NCBI GenBank assembly: GCA_001972305.1
Contig: BDDD01000562.1
Location: 170,837 to 234,836 of the forward strand
Length of the DNA: 64,000 nucleotides
Source: Cephalotus follicularis
Lineage: Eukaryota > Streptophyta > Magnoliopsida > Oxalidales > Cephalotaceae
Direction of reading: 5' to 3'
This document shows positions 35,121-45,996 of the stretch, one piece after another. A program made the translations under genes and the position numbers. The notes beneath the pieces were generated by a model. That model saw nothing but the letters and a program-made list of their open reading frames with translations. It was not told the origin of the DNA and searched no databases. Position 1 is the stretch's first letter; the number at the start of each line of letters is the position of its first letter.

Positions 35121-36093
35121 TCAAGACCATAGCTTCATCAAATGTCCACATGAGTATGCTCTTTATGTCAAAGATGATAAAGCTGGAGGTTTTATGCTCG
35201 TGTGCTAGTATGTTGATTTAATCTTCACTAGCAACAATCCATAAATGTATGAAGAATTTAAGGTGATGGCTCAAGAATTTGAGATGACAGACATTGGTCT
35301 TATGTCTTACTACCTTGGAATTGAGGTGAAGCACATGGAGATGGTGTTTTTATTTCTCAAGAAGGTTATGCAAAGAAAATTTTGGAGAAATTTAAAATGA
35401 CAAATTGTAAGCCCGTGAGCACACCCATCGAATGTGAAGCAAAATTATCAAAGTGTGATGAAAGTAAGAAAGTAGATCCATCTTTATATAGAAGTCCTGT
35501 TGGAAGCTACATAGAGGTACCTACTGAGATTCACATAAAGATGATCAATCTGTACATTAAAGGTACCCTTGATTATGGCTTAACTTATTCTACCTATACA
35601 AAATTTAAGCTTCATAGTTACTGTGATAGTGATTGGGGTAGTGATGTTGATGATCATAAGAGCACTACTGGATTTTTATATTTCATGGGAGGTGCTGCAT
35701 TTACATGGAGTTTAAAGAAGCAACCCATTGTGACTCTTTTTACTTGTGAGGCTGAATACGTTTCCGCTGCATCATGTGTTTGTCATGCAATTTGGCTAAG
35801 GAAATTGCTAAAAATGCTTTATATGCCACAAGATGAAGCAACAACAATTTATCTTGACAATAAATCAGCTATTGCATTGGGAAAGAATCCTATTTTCCAT
35901 GATCGAAACAAGTATATAGATACAAAATTTCATTTCATAAGAGAATGCATTGAAAAGAAGTAAGTGAAACTTGTTTATATGAAGACCAATGATCAAGTGG
36001 CCGACATTTTCACCAAGGCCTTAAAGTTTGGAGATTTTGCAAGATTACGCGCTTGGATTGAAGTGATTAGATATGATCAAGCTTATGGAGGAG
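35121..36093 (+). pseudogene. Copia-5 RT end and RNase H
   Basis: The frame at 35382-35963 holds KFKMTNCKPVSTPIECEAKL, YCDSDWGSDVDDHKSTTGF, TCEAEYVSAASC, YLDNKSAIALGKNPIFHDR and FHFIRECIEKK. The ADIFTKALKF block follows at about 36000 and then the polypurine tract before 36094. Relative to the right-arm copy it lacks 60 nt (20 codons, in frame) after SPVGS, removing the TRPDILY motif. Confidence 0.87.
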
Positions 36094-36344
36094 TGTTGGA
36101 AAAATAGACTTCATGCTTTGACTACTGTATTTGTTAAATACATGTACCCATGTGGTTCTTTGCATCTTATAATTCATAGTATGTATAGGTGATTTCATTA
36201 ATTACTTTGGTTTTATACAATGTCCTGAGAAACCTATTGAATCTATAATAGGCCTTGTAAGTGAGTTTTTAAGCAAGCCAAGAAATAAAGTGTTATTCTA
36301 AAGAAAACTCTTGTATTTTTGTTCCTCCAATTGCTCTATTTGCA
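36094..36344 (+). repeat. Copia-5 3' LTR (251 bp)
   Basis: Starts TGTTGGAAAAATAGAC after the purine tract and ends CTATTTGCA, abutting P450 sequence. It is the same length as the right-arm LTR at 45746-45996. The outer boundary is inferred from a CA end and from where P450 similarity stops. Confidence 0.75.
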
Positions 36345-38103
36345 ATTGTATCCATCTCACAATCTTCACTATATTTTCTTATAAGCAAAGATAGAGGAGG
36401 GTGCAACCTTAAGGTTTCTTTGACAATTGACTATAAAAACTTCAACTCATGAATTCTAGTTTCATCAATGTTTGTCTTATCATAAAAAACACGTCTTACT
36501 TCTTTCTGCGCCTCTTTCATCAGTCGTGAATTTTTCAGTATTTCAGATAATGCCCACTCTACTATTGAGGATGATGTCTCACCCCCAGCAACGAAAATGT
36601 CCTGAAATAAAAGATCATATGCAAATAAAATTTTAGTTTAGCCCAATCATACATGTAGCTATAGATTACTGAAAATTGTATGTTTCATTAATAGATCATA
36701 TGCCTTTCTTAAATTGAGTAGACTGGGCTGCATCTATAGACAACCATGTAGTGCTTTATATGGTTTGCATTTGCATTTGTAATCAGCAAAACTCAATCCA
36801 TACATAGACAAATTAATATTTACTCACTAGTGCATGCTTTACTTTGAGTCTCACCACACATTATAAGCTCCCACACGCACCTTCATATGCATATATAGCC
36901 TTAACTATAGCACAAAAAACGCATATTTCTGATCAAGTGCTACCGTCTCAATATGGAAAGACCTATCCGAGTAGATATAAGAACTTGACAAACATAATGT
37001 ACTTTTATAGCATTTGAAGTCCTGCGCAGCGTTTTTTATTTCAAGCTCCATTTAGAACACATTTCTCTCTCAAAAGAATGGATAATGCTTTTCAACAAAG
37101 GCTGAAAAAAGCATACTTTGGTTTTAAACCATCTGAAGCTAAGTTAATTTTTTAGAAATTATATTATTCGAATTGCTATCTGTTACTATTAAACAAAAAT
37201 TGTAAGAAGTGCTTGGTAATGAAAACTTACCAAGATGATTGCTTTGATGTTTTCATCAGTGAGAGGAAACTCAAGGTTACCTTATTGTAGAAGCTTTAAA
37301 AGGACACCAACAAGATCTGCCTCCGCCTGTACATGTCCCCCTTTGTGCTCATTGACGATGTTTTGAAGAATCATATCAGTCTTTTTAAAAATCTTCTCAA
37401 GTTTAAGCCTAAGTCCACTAATCGTTTCAAGAAATTTGATCGAAAGGTACTCATCAGCTGCAGGAAGATAGTTTTGTAGCTTCTTTGATAAGGGACATAA
37501 ATGCTTTTGGTCCTTGTCATTGCATTTTTTACCAAAAGCTGCCATGGACGTTGTGCCATATGTTATTGAAAAAATTCTCTCACTAAGATTAATTAGCAAT
37601 CCATCATACAAAGATATGCTTTTGATAAGATTTGACGTTTCCCCCTCCCTAACGGAACGGAACAATTCGACACGGTTTGCACCTAAAAGTTCCATCGTGC
37701 AAATTATTCAAAACTGTCTCCAATAATTTCCACATGCTGCAAAAATAATGTCTGAATTATTGTATGACAATATCATAGAACTTAAAAGAGAAGGTTTGTA
37801 AGCAAATACGATGTCATGCTATTTCATGACCTTTTTTGCCATTTTTGGTGAAGATACAACTATGATGGAAACTTCACCCAGCTGTAGACGCATCAATGGT
37901 CCATATTTTTTGGTCAAATCTCTTAGAGAACGATGGGGTAGGGATCCAAGTAGCTAGACTATGTTTCCTATGACTGGTACTTTTCATGGCCCAGGAGGAA
38001 TCTTTAGGGTTGAATTTTTGGGTTTTGGTTCTTTCACTATTTTAATCACCGTGAAGAAGAAGACGAAAGTAAACAAGGCGAAATAATAATATTGAATCTC
38101 CAT
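36345..38103 (-). pseudogene. Cytochrome P450 (CYP71-like) pseudogene, copy 1
   Basis: ATG lies at 38103-38101. A hydrophobic N-terminal anchor (YYYFALFTFVFFFTVIKIV) is followed by a PPGP hinge, then [18 protein letters not shown] long open part of exon 1 lies at 37695-37282. Exon 1 ends at 37231 with donor GTAAGT. The intron is 37230-36603. Exon 2 starts at 36602 with the I-helix FVAGGETSSSIVEWALSEIL and has the K-helix KETLRLHP, which keeps ExxR. Stops replace Trp after PPGP and occur in NIV*LLG, VMK*HDI, LLQ*GNLEF and KFL*SIV. The copia LTR cuts the gene before the heme-binding Cys region, so no functional P450 is possible. Enzymes of this family hydroxylate small molecules at the ER membrane; the substrate cannot be inferred. 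Confidence 0.88.
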
Positions 38104-39147
38104 GATAATAACACGACAAACGCTTAGTTTGTTTTTTCCTCTTCTCTCTACCCTTGATTGTATACTATATGCTTCAAAGCAGACCACATTTTATACCACT
38201 TTCATGCCTGTTTTAAATTGTTGCAAGTTAGTATTTGGGTCTATTCCGGTTAGATCCGAACCGTGACTCATAATCCGTCCATATGGACTGGATGAATCCA
38301 GATACACCAAGAGAGTTATTTCTTAGGAGATAACTCTCTGTCGTGATATATAAAAAACACAACTTTATTCTATGACAATTGGAAATAAAAAGTACGTTCT
38401 CTTTCACTGTACTCTCAGTCTTTTTCTCTTGTCTGTCTCTGGAAACACCGCCCAGTAATTAGGATATTTGTGAATGTGAAATATATTAGACAAACTCTAG
38501 TAGAAACTCTATTGATAAAAAAATCAGAGATTGAACACGTGAGAAAACACAAAAAGAAAAAAAGAAACAACCGCGCACTCGGGCTCATAATCTCAAGAAG
38601 ATCAACGATCCCTTGTCTGGAAAGCACGATATTTATAAGTAATTCGGGCTTTTATAGACATGGTTATTTAACATTGGTACTAGAACGATAATAATTTGAG
38701 ATTAGCCTATATCATAAACTTGTCTAAGTTTAAAATGTTATGGTTCGCTTTAACTTTTAAATAAGTTAGAAACTTTCAGAATTTTTTTTAACAATGCTAG
38801 AAATTTTGTCTGATGATAAAATTTAGCATGTTATAATCAAGAAACAGTATGAGCATGCCTCTATTTTTTCTTAATTTTCTCATACTTGTGTAAAATGTAT
38901 GAACATTTTTATATGTTAGTCCTTACCATGAAAATAATTATTTTTTAGTCCTTGACCAAGGAAGAAGACGATGGAGTGTAATCTAAATTTGTTTACTAAA
39001 TTACAAAATTGCCACTTGAAAGAAGTCAGCTTACTTTTAATTACAAAGCTTATTTAAGTCTAATAGCACCATCAATGTCTTCGTCGGATGAGCGATTCTT
39101 GCATGCACACAATACAATACACATAATCAATAATATGTAGTCACATA
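38104..39147. other. P450 upstream flank shared by both arms
   Basis: This non-coding AT-rich sequence lies 5' of P450 copy 1 and is matched inverted at 42887-43958. It contains a shared 'AGAGTTATCTCCTAAGAAATAACTCTC' type inverted pair near 38310-38335 and a long stretch without genes. Any promoter of the former P450 would lie near 38104-38300. The right-arm copy has a local duplication near 43085-43190. Confidence 0.6.
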
Positions 39148-41739
39148 TGTTGGGAAACCGTTAGGGTTCCCGGTCGATTTTGGGCCTAGGATGCTAGTGT
39201 GTATAATTTTAATTTTGAAAACATCCCAGACTCCAAGTCAAGGAACATACTAACATCTTATTACCAAAATCAATGTCCGAAGAATCTCCGGTTAATATTC
39301 TATTAAACCAATAAATTAGTGAAGCACACAAACACAACCGAATCCAATTCGGCATAAACAAATGCAATTCAGTAAAAACAAGAGGCTTGGAAACATACCA
39401 ACGTTGGAAGCTCCACCATCTTAGGCTCCTCCTTCACACAACATGAACAACTCCTTTATCTCCAACCTTTGCCGCAACTGATGCTCCTACAATTTGGCAG
39501 TGATAATATGGATAGCACGTCAGCCACCAAAAAGGGCAGCTCCGATGGCACATTCCCAGCTCCTCCAAGGTAGCAAATAGCCGCTCCAAACAGCCTTGAA
39601 TTGTCGCACTGAAACTGTCCGGTTGGTGCACCACCGGCGAACAGAATGCACTCCAATAGTCACTGCAATGAAGAACAGCCACCAAAAGAATAGAGCTGCT
39701 AAAACTGCACGTCGCCGGAGGTTCGTCGAGTTTCGGCCATCTCGCCGGAGCTCCGGCCTCGACGTATTTGGCCCCCAAATCTTCCGATCTACATGTTGGT
39801 ACCCAAGACTCGCCGTGACTCGCCATGGAACGCACAGGCACAGTCGGCGCAGAAGGAAACTCACTGAGGTGACTCAGTGATTTCCGGTCACGTCGTCGTT
39901 GTTCCGACCCCGCCTTCACTGGCCCCCAAAACCTCCCATCTCCACGCTTGTACCCAAGACTCGGGGTCACCTCGCCGGAGCTCCGATCACGTCACCTGAG
40001 CTTCGACCACGCCACCGCTAGCCTCCAAAACAGCCAATCTACTCGATGGTGCTCGGGACTCGCCGTGACTCACCGCGCAGCACATAGCCACAGTCTTCAC
40101 CTGGCCAAACTCACTGAGTTGACTCAGATTCCAAAATCCAGCAAAAAACAACCGGAAAACGCCCAAAACTAACATCAAGATAGGTAAAGCCAGAGATTGG
40201 CTCCACCTATGATGATCACCGGTGGTGGAAAAGAGAAACGGTGTGACGGCAAAGCTTGGCTCCACCTATGATGATCACCGGTGGTGGAAAAGAGAAGCGA
40301 TGTGACGACAAAGCTCCAAGCTTTGCCATCGAGGAGAATGAAGGAGAAAGAGATTAAGGAGAAGAAGGTCGGGAAAATCACCTTCACTCTTGGAGAACAC
40401 CGGCGAAGGCAGTGGAATCGCGCCGCTCGCCTCTCTCTCTCTCTTTCTCTCTGTGTTAATGCGTCTTAGCCAAAAACAACGCACGCGGCGCCTTTTTTCT
40501 TTTCCTTTTAATCGGCCTCATGCACCACACCCCCGCATTACTCCACTTTTCATTTCTCTTTACATATTAACAAGCCATCTAGTCAGGATTACATACAAGT
40601 TGCCACAACCGGTGGTAGCAAGAGTCTCGCTAATGTCAAGTTAACATATACTAGCTAAAAAACTAGATTTACCACCAAGAGACGTGTCCAACACACGTCA
40701 CTTTTCCAATAATAAGGTGGGACCCGAAAGTCCGGAATAAAATAGGTAACATCGGTTAATTATCGCAGCGCTCCAACGCACAGGTAAAATTGTCGTATAT
40801 AGTCCCCGACTATTTTAACAACCCTAAAATCATGTCCAACATATTCTAGAGGTGGAAATTAATCCCAGATTAATTTCCAGCATATTACGTCCGTTTCCGA
40901 CACATCCGATAATTTTTCCTATTGAAGGGTTATCGTGTACTATAATCCCTTGTCATCCTTAGCTCGATCCGTGGCCTAGGGTAAGGATGTGTGTCAACTC
41001 TAGTTTTCCCGATGCTTAAACAACCATAAACTCACTATACAGGTGTGACGATTCAAAGTTGCATTCTCACCTATATTCATGCAATTAGGTAAAACCCAAA
41101 GATCGCCTGTTTGCCAGCCTCGCGTAAGGACTGGGTAGGGCGGAGATCAAAGTCAAACTTCCTCCACATAACACAGAGCAGCAACTCAGGTCTAACGATC
41201 AGACAGGTCCTCTAAGGTCCTGCTAGGTGCCTGGCACCTATACACTACCGCCACAGGCAGAAAATTACTATTGACACGGGATTAGCGACCATCGCAATAG
41301 CATTCCTATGGTGGGTCATGTTCAGCGTACATGCTCCCAGCACGCACCCCATATTAGCCCAAGGGTTCCTCCCAAATGGAATTGAGATACTCCATCCTTC
41401 ACTGTTGGAAAACGGGCATAATCACGGCAAGTCTATTCGGTTCACAATTGCCCCCAAGAAAGTGAACCTGTTACTTGATACATTCTAGTCACAGGAAGTA
41501 AGGTAGTCGTCTTCATAGCCCCAGGTCCGACATCCAACCCTTTATGTGACAGGGCACCATATGTGTAAGCAGATAATAAACTTAAACTGCTTCGATAATG
41601 TGATAAAACACATACGCTTGCTAGTATAAAATAAAGGTATGCACATATGTCACATAATAGGAATAAAACTGTTTTAACCCAGAGATAACAATGACTACAT
41701 CCAACCACCTAGTGGCTTAACTGGTCACCATCTCCAACA
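39148..41739 (-). repeat. Copia-8 3' LTR (about 2,592 bp)
   Basis: Bounds come from the TGTTGG starts at each end and from the position of the RNase H tail and purine tract. The interior is GC-richer than its surroundings, especially 39430-40130. Its outer 344 bp (39148-39491) are repeated inverted at 42542-42886, which forms the tip of the inverted duplication arms. No gene was recognised inside. Confidence 0.55.
40199..40316. repeat. 59-bp tandem duplication
   Basis: A unit starting GGCTCCACCTATGATGATCA occurs at 40199-40257 and again at 40258-40316 with about three substitutions in the last part. It lies within the Copia-8 LTR. Confidence 0.88.
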
Positions 41740-41761
41740 ATCTCTCACTCGGCCCTCAAGC

Positions 41762-42541
41762 CACGAGGACCTCAAATTCAAGTCCATCGTCCTACGATGA
41801 TTCTCAAAAGTCAAGCTACGGAGAGCTTTGGTCAATGGATCTGCTATGTTCACATCTAAGGTGACACTCTCAAACAATTAGTCTCCCCTATCCATGATCT
41901 CCAAGATCAAAAGATAACGCTGCAGAAGGTGTCTGAATTGCAAGTGAGACCGGGGTTCCCTGGCCTGTGCATTAGCCTCCATCGTAGTCACGGTGCAGAA
42001 TTGCAGGACTATTGACGGATGGAACAGCCCTAAGTTCCTCCATGAACAACTGCATACTTACACCATCCTCTGCAGCAACTAGATTTGCTATGCATATGGC
42101 TATAGCCACTAAATCCACCATGGATTCCTACTGCGAGCTCCGAAAGCTCTTTTCACCCCGTTTAATGAATAAACTTATCTCAAGACTATTTGTGATCACC
42201 CATATCATAAACAAAAGTAGAGTCTATTAAGATTTGCAATTTCAATCAACTCACTCCATCGTAGTTCAAAAAGACATCCTTAGTACCCCTAAAGTATTTC
42301 AAGATTCCTTTGATTATATTCCAGTATCCAAACCAGAATTGGACTGATAGCTGCTTGCCACAAGCATGATATCAGGCTTCGTACACAACATGGTATATAT
42401 GATCGATCCTTCAGCCTCGCTTAATGGATCAGGTTCATGTGTGTTCTCCAAGAAAACCTCTACTAGAGAATTGAATTCCATGGGAAAAATGGAATTCTCC
42501 ATGTTGAATAAATTCAGCAGTATGCTGATATACTGATAGGC
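41762..42541 (-). pseudogene. Copia-8 RNase H remnant
   Basis: Reading the minus strand leftwards from 42541: a short open frame (42502-42314) includes DPLSEAEGSIIYTMLCTKPD, equal to the copia 'vGSLMYAM.CTRPDI' motif. YFRGTKDVFLNYDG-like sequence follows, then RHLLQRYLLILEIMDRGD and the conserved VNIADPLTKAL at about 41850. Many stops and a shift separate these pieces. The motif order matches the C-terminal 200 or so residues of copia pol. Confidence 0.75.
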
Positions 42542-43958
42542 TGTAGGAGCATCAGTTGCGGCAAAGGTTGGAGCTAAAGGAGTTGTTCATGTTGTGTGAA
42601 GGAGGAGCCTAAGATGGTGGAGCTTCCAACGATGGTATGATTCCAAACCTCATGTTTTTACTGAATTGCATTTGTTTATGCCGAATTGGATTCGGTTTTG
42701 TGTTTGTGTGCTTGACAAATTTATTGGTTTAATAGAATATTAACCGGAGATTCTTCGGACATTGATTTTGGTAATAAGATGTTAGTATGTTCCATGACTT
42801 GGAGTCTGGGATATTTTCAAAATTAAAATTATACACACTAGCATCCTAGGCCCAAAATCGACCGGGAACCCTACGGTTTCCCAACATATGTGACTACATA
42901 TTATTGATTATATGTATTGCATTGTGTGCATGCAAGAATTGCTCATCCGACGAAGACATTGATGGTGCTATTGGACTTAAATAAGCTTTGTAATTAAAAG
43001 TAAGCTGACTTCTTTCAAGTGGCAATTTTGTAATTTAGTAAACAAATTTAGATTACACTCCATCGTCTTCTTCCTTGGTCAATGACTAAAAAATTATTAT
43101 TTTCATGGTAAGGACTAACATATAAAAATTTGGTCAAGGACTAAAAAATAATTATTTTCATGGTAAGGACTAACATATAAAAATGTTCATACATTTTACA
43201 CAAGTATTAGAAAATTAAGAAAAAATAGAAACATGCTAAATTTTGTCATCAGACAAAATTTCTAGCATTGTTAAAAAAAATTATGAAAGTTTCTAACTCA
43301 TTTAAAAGTTAAAGCGAACCATAACATTTTAAACTTAGACAAGTTTATGATAGAGGCTAATCTCAAATTATTATCGCTCTAGTACCAATGTTAAATAACC
43401 ATGTCTATAAAAGCCCGAATTACTTATAACTATCGTGCTTTCCGGACATGGAATCGTTGATCTTCTTGAGATTATGAGCCCGAGTGCGCGGTTGTTTCTT
43501 TTTTTTCTTTTTGTGTTTTCTCACGTGTCCAATCTCTGATTTTTTATCAATAGAGTTTCTACTAGAGTTTGTCTAATATATTTCACATTCACAAATATCC
43601 TAATTACTGGGAGGTGTTTCCAGAGACAGAGAGGAGAAAAAGACTGAGAGTACAGTGGAAGAGAGCGTGCTTTTTATTGCCAATTGTCATAGAAAAAAAT
43701 TGTCTTTTTTATATATCATGAAATAGAGTTATCTCCTAAGAAATAACTCTCTTGGTGTATCTGGATTCATCCAGTCCATATGGACGGATTGTGGGTCACG
43801 GTTCGGATCTAACCGGAATAGACCCAAATATTAACTTGCAGCAATGTAAAACAGGCTTGAAAGTGGTATAAAATGTGGTCTGCTCCGAAGCACATAGTAT
43901 ACAATCAAGGGTAGAGAGAAGCGGAAAAAACAAACTAAGCGTTTGTCGTGTTATTATA
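42542..43958. other. Right-arm LTR tip and P450 upstream flank
   Basis: 42542-42886 is the inverted copy of the Copia-8 LTR end and 42887-43958 the inverted copy of the P450 upstream flank. A segment of about 60 bases beginning GGTCAAGGACTAAAAAAT-like sequence is duplicated near 43076-43190 in this arm only. No gene is present. Confidence 0.65.
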
Positions 43959-45745
43959 ATGGAGATTCAATATTATTATTTCGCCTTCTTTACTTTCGTC
44001 TTCTTCTTCACAGTGATTAAAATTGTGAAAGAACCAAAAGCCAAAAATTCAACCCTAAAGCGTCCTCCTGGGCCATGAAAAGTACCAGTCATAGGAAACA
44101 TAGTCCAGCTACTTGGATCCCTACCCCATCGCTCTCTAAGAGACTTGACTAAAAAATATGGACCATTGATGCGTCTACAGCTGGGTGAAGATTCCATCAT
44201 AGTTGTATCTTCACCAAAAATGGCAAAAAAGGTCATGAAATAGCATGACATCGTATTTGCTTACAAACATTCTCTTTTAAGTTCTATGATATTGGCATTC
44301 AATAATTCAGACATTATTTTTGCACCATGTGGAAATTATTGGAGACATCTTTGAAAAATTTGCACGATGCAACTTTTAGGTGCATACCGTGTCCAGTTGT
44401 TCCGTTCCGTTAGGGAGGAGGAAGCGTCAAATCTTATCAAAAGCATATCTTTATACGATGGATTGCCAATTAATCTTAGTGAGAGAATTTTTTCAACAAC
44501 ATATGGCATAACGTCCAGGGCAGCTTTTGGTAAAAAAATGCAATGACAAGGACCAAAAGCATTTATGTCACTTATCAAAGAAGCTACAAAACTATCTTCC
44601 TGCAGCTGATGAGTACCTTTCGATCAAATTTCTTGAAACGATTAATGGACTTGGGCTTAAACTTGAGAAGATTTTTAAAAAGACTGATATGATTCTTCAA
44701 AACATCGTCAATGAGCACAAAGGGGGACATGTACAGGCAGAGGCAGATCTTGTTGGTGTCCTTTTAAAGCTTCAACAGTAAGGTAACCTTGAGTTTCCTC
44801 TCACTGATGAAAACATCAAAGCAATCATCTTGGTAAGTTTTCATTACTAAGCACTTCTTACAATTATTGTTTAATAGTAACAGATAGTAATTAGAATAAT
44901 ATAATTTCTAAAAAATTAACTTAGCTTCATATGGTTTAAAACCAAAGTATGCTTTTTCCAGCCTTTGTTGAAAAGCATTATCCATTCTTTTCAGAGAGAA
45001 ATGTGTTCTAAATAGAGCTTGAAATAAAAAACGTTGTGCATGACTTCAAATGCTATAAAAGTACATTATGTTTGTCAAGTTCTTATATCTACTCGGACAG
45101 GTCTTTCCATATTGAGACGGTAACACTTATCAGAAATATGTGTTTTTTGTGCTATAGTTAAGGCTATATTTGCATATGAAGGGGCGTGTGGGAGCTTATA
45201 ATGTGTGGTGAGACTCAAAGTAAAGCACGCACTAGTGAGTAAATATTAATTTGTCTATGTATGGATTGAGTTTTGCTGATTACAAATGCAAATGCAAACC
45301 ATATAAAGCACTACCTGGTTGTCTATAGATGCAGCCCAGTCTACTCAATTTAAGAAAGGCATATGATCTATTAATGAAACATACAATTTCCCTTCACAAT
45401 TCATATTAATCATTTCATCAGTAATCTATGGCTACATGTATGATTGGGCTAAACTAAAATTTTATTTGCATATGATCTTTTATTTCAGGATATGTTCGTT
45501 GCTGGGGGTGAGACATCATCCACAATAGTAGAGTGGGCATTATCTGAAATACTGAAATATTCACGACTGATGAAAGAGGCGCAGAAAGAAGTAAGACGTG
45601 TTTTTTATGATAAGACAACCATTGATGAAACTAGAATTCATGAGTTGAAGTTTTTATAGTCAATTGTCAAAGAAACCTTAGGGTTGTACCCTCCTCTATC
45701 TTTGCTTCTAAGAGAATATAGTGAAGATTGTGAGATGGATACAAT
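43959..45745 (+). pseudogene. Cytochrome P450 (CYP71-like) pseudogene, copy 2
   Basis: ATG lies at 43959, exon 1 runs to 44832 (donor GTAAGT), the intron is 44833-45488 and exon 2 is 45489-45745. The motifs equal copy 1: N-terminal anchor, [18 protein letters not shown]-helix FVAGGETSSTIVEWALSEIL. Stops at PPGP*, VMK*HDI, LQQ*GNLEF and KFL*SIV are shared with copy 1, so the gene was dead before it was duplicated. Private changes include a frameshift near 44540 (after FGKK). The K-helix reads KETLGLYPP, where the conserved Arg of ExxR has become Gly. The NIVQLLG stop of copy 1 is absent here. The Copia-6 LTR truncates it at the same base. Confidence 0.88.
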
Positions 45746-45996
45746 TGCAAATACAACAATTGGAGGAAGAAAAATACAAGAGTTTTCTTTAGAATAACAC
45801 TTTATTTCTTGGCTTGCTGAAAACCTCACTTACAAGGCCTACTATAGATTCAATAGCTTTCTCAGGACATTGTATAAAACCAAAGTAATTAATGAAACCA
45901 CTTATACATACTATGAATGATAAGATGCAAAGAACCACATGGGTACATGTATTTAGCAAATACAGTAGTCAAAGCATCAAGTCTATTTTTCCAACA
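45746..45996 (-). repeat. Copia-6 3' LTR (251 bp)
   Basis: On the minus strand it starts TGTTGGAAAAATAGAC after a GTATGGGGGAG tract and ends at TTTGCA next to P450 exon 2. It is collinear with 36094-36344. Confidence 0.75.

Larger units (their letters stand above)
26190..36344 (+). mobile_element. Copia-5: 5'-truncated Ty1/copia in the left arm, interrupted twice
   Basis: Segments 26190-26577, 31476-33546 and 35121-36344 belong to one plus-strand copia. A homologous copy without the two interruptions lies inverted at 45746-49282. The first segment holds a scrambled piece of gag (ELVGVAIEES...TMTLDQLMKF) and the start of the CCHC knuckle. Copia-4 enters inside the knuckle, and a solo LTR enters inside RT. 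The 3' LTR (36094-36344) ends inside a P450 pseudogene. The 5' LTR and early gag are missing. Confidence 0.85.
26417..39491 (+). repeat. Left arm of a large inverted duplication
   Basis: From 26417 to 39491 the sequence is matched, in reverse complement, by 49282-42542. The match covers Copia-5 gag to LTR, P450 pseudogene 1, its upstream flank and the last 344 bp of the Copia-8 LTR. Removing the Copia-4 and solo-LTR insertions with their target copies leaves about 6.6 kb, against 6.74 kb in the other arm. Identity appears high throughout, with scattered substitutions and small indels. Confidence 0.92.
39148..42541 (-). mobile_element. Copia-8: 3' fragment with a 2.6-kb LTR
   Basis: A minus-strand copia tail. 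The RNase H end (42541-41762) is followed by a purine-rich tract and an LTR from 41739 to 39148. The LTR starts TGTTGGAGATGG and ends CGGTTTCCCAACA, with TG/CA ends that mirror each other. The element is cut at 42541 by the junction of the inverted duplication, so the 5' side is absent. A copia with LTRs this long would fit the SIRE/Maximus type, but that is an inference from length only. Confidence 0.6.

Noticed and set aside
39434..39970. A 178-residue minus-strand frame and several overlapping frames in the GC-rich patch
   Set aside because: Frames overlap in several phases on both strands, as expected of GC-rich sequence with few stops. They lie inside a presumed LTR and show no domain.
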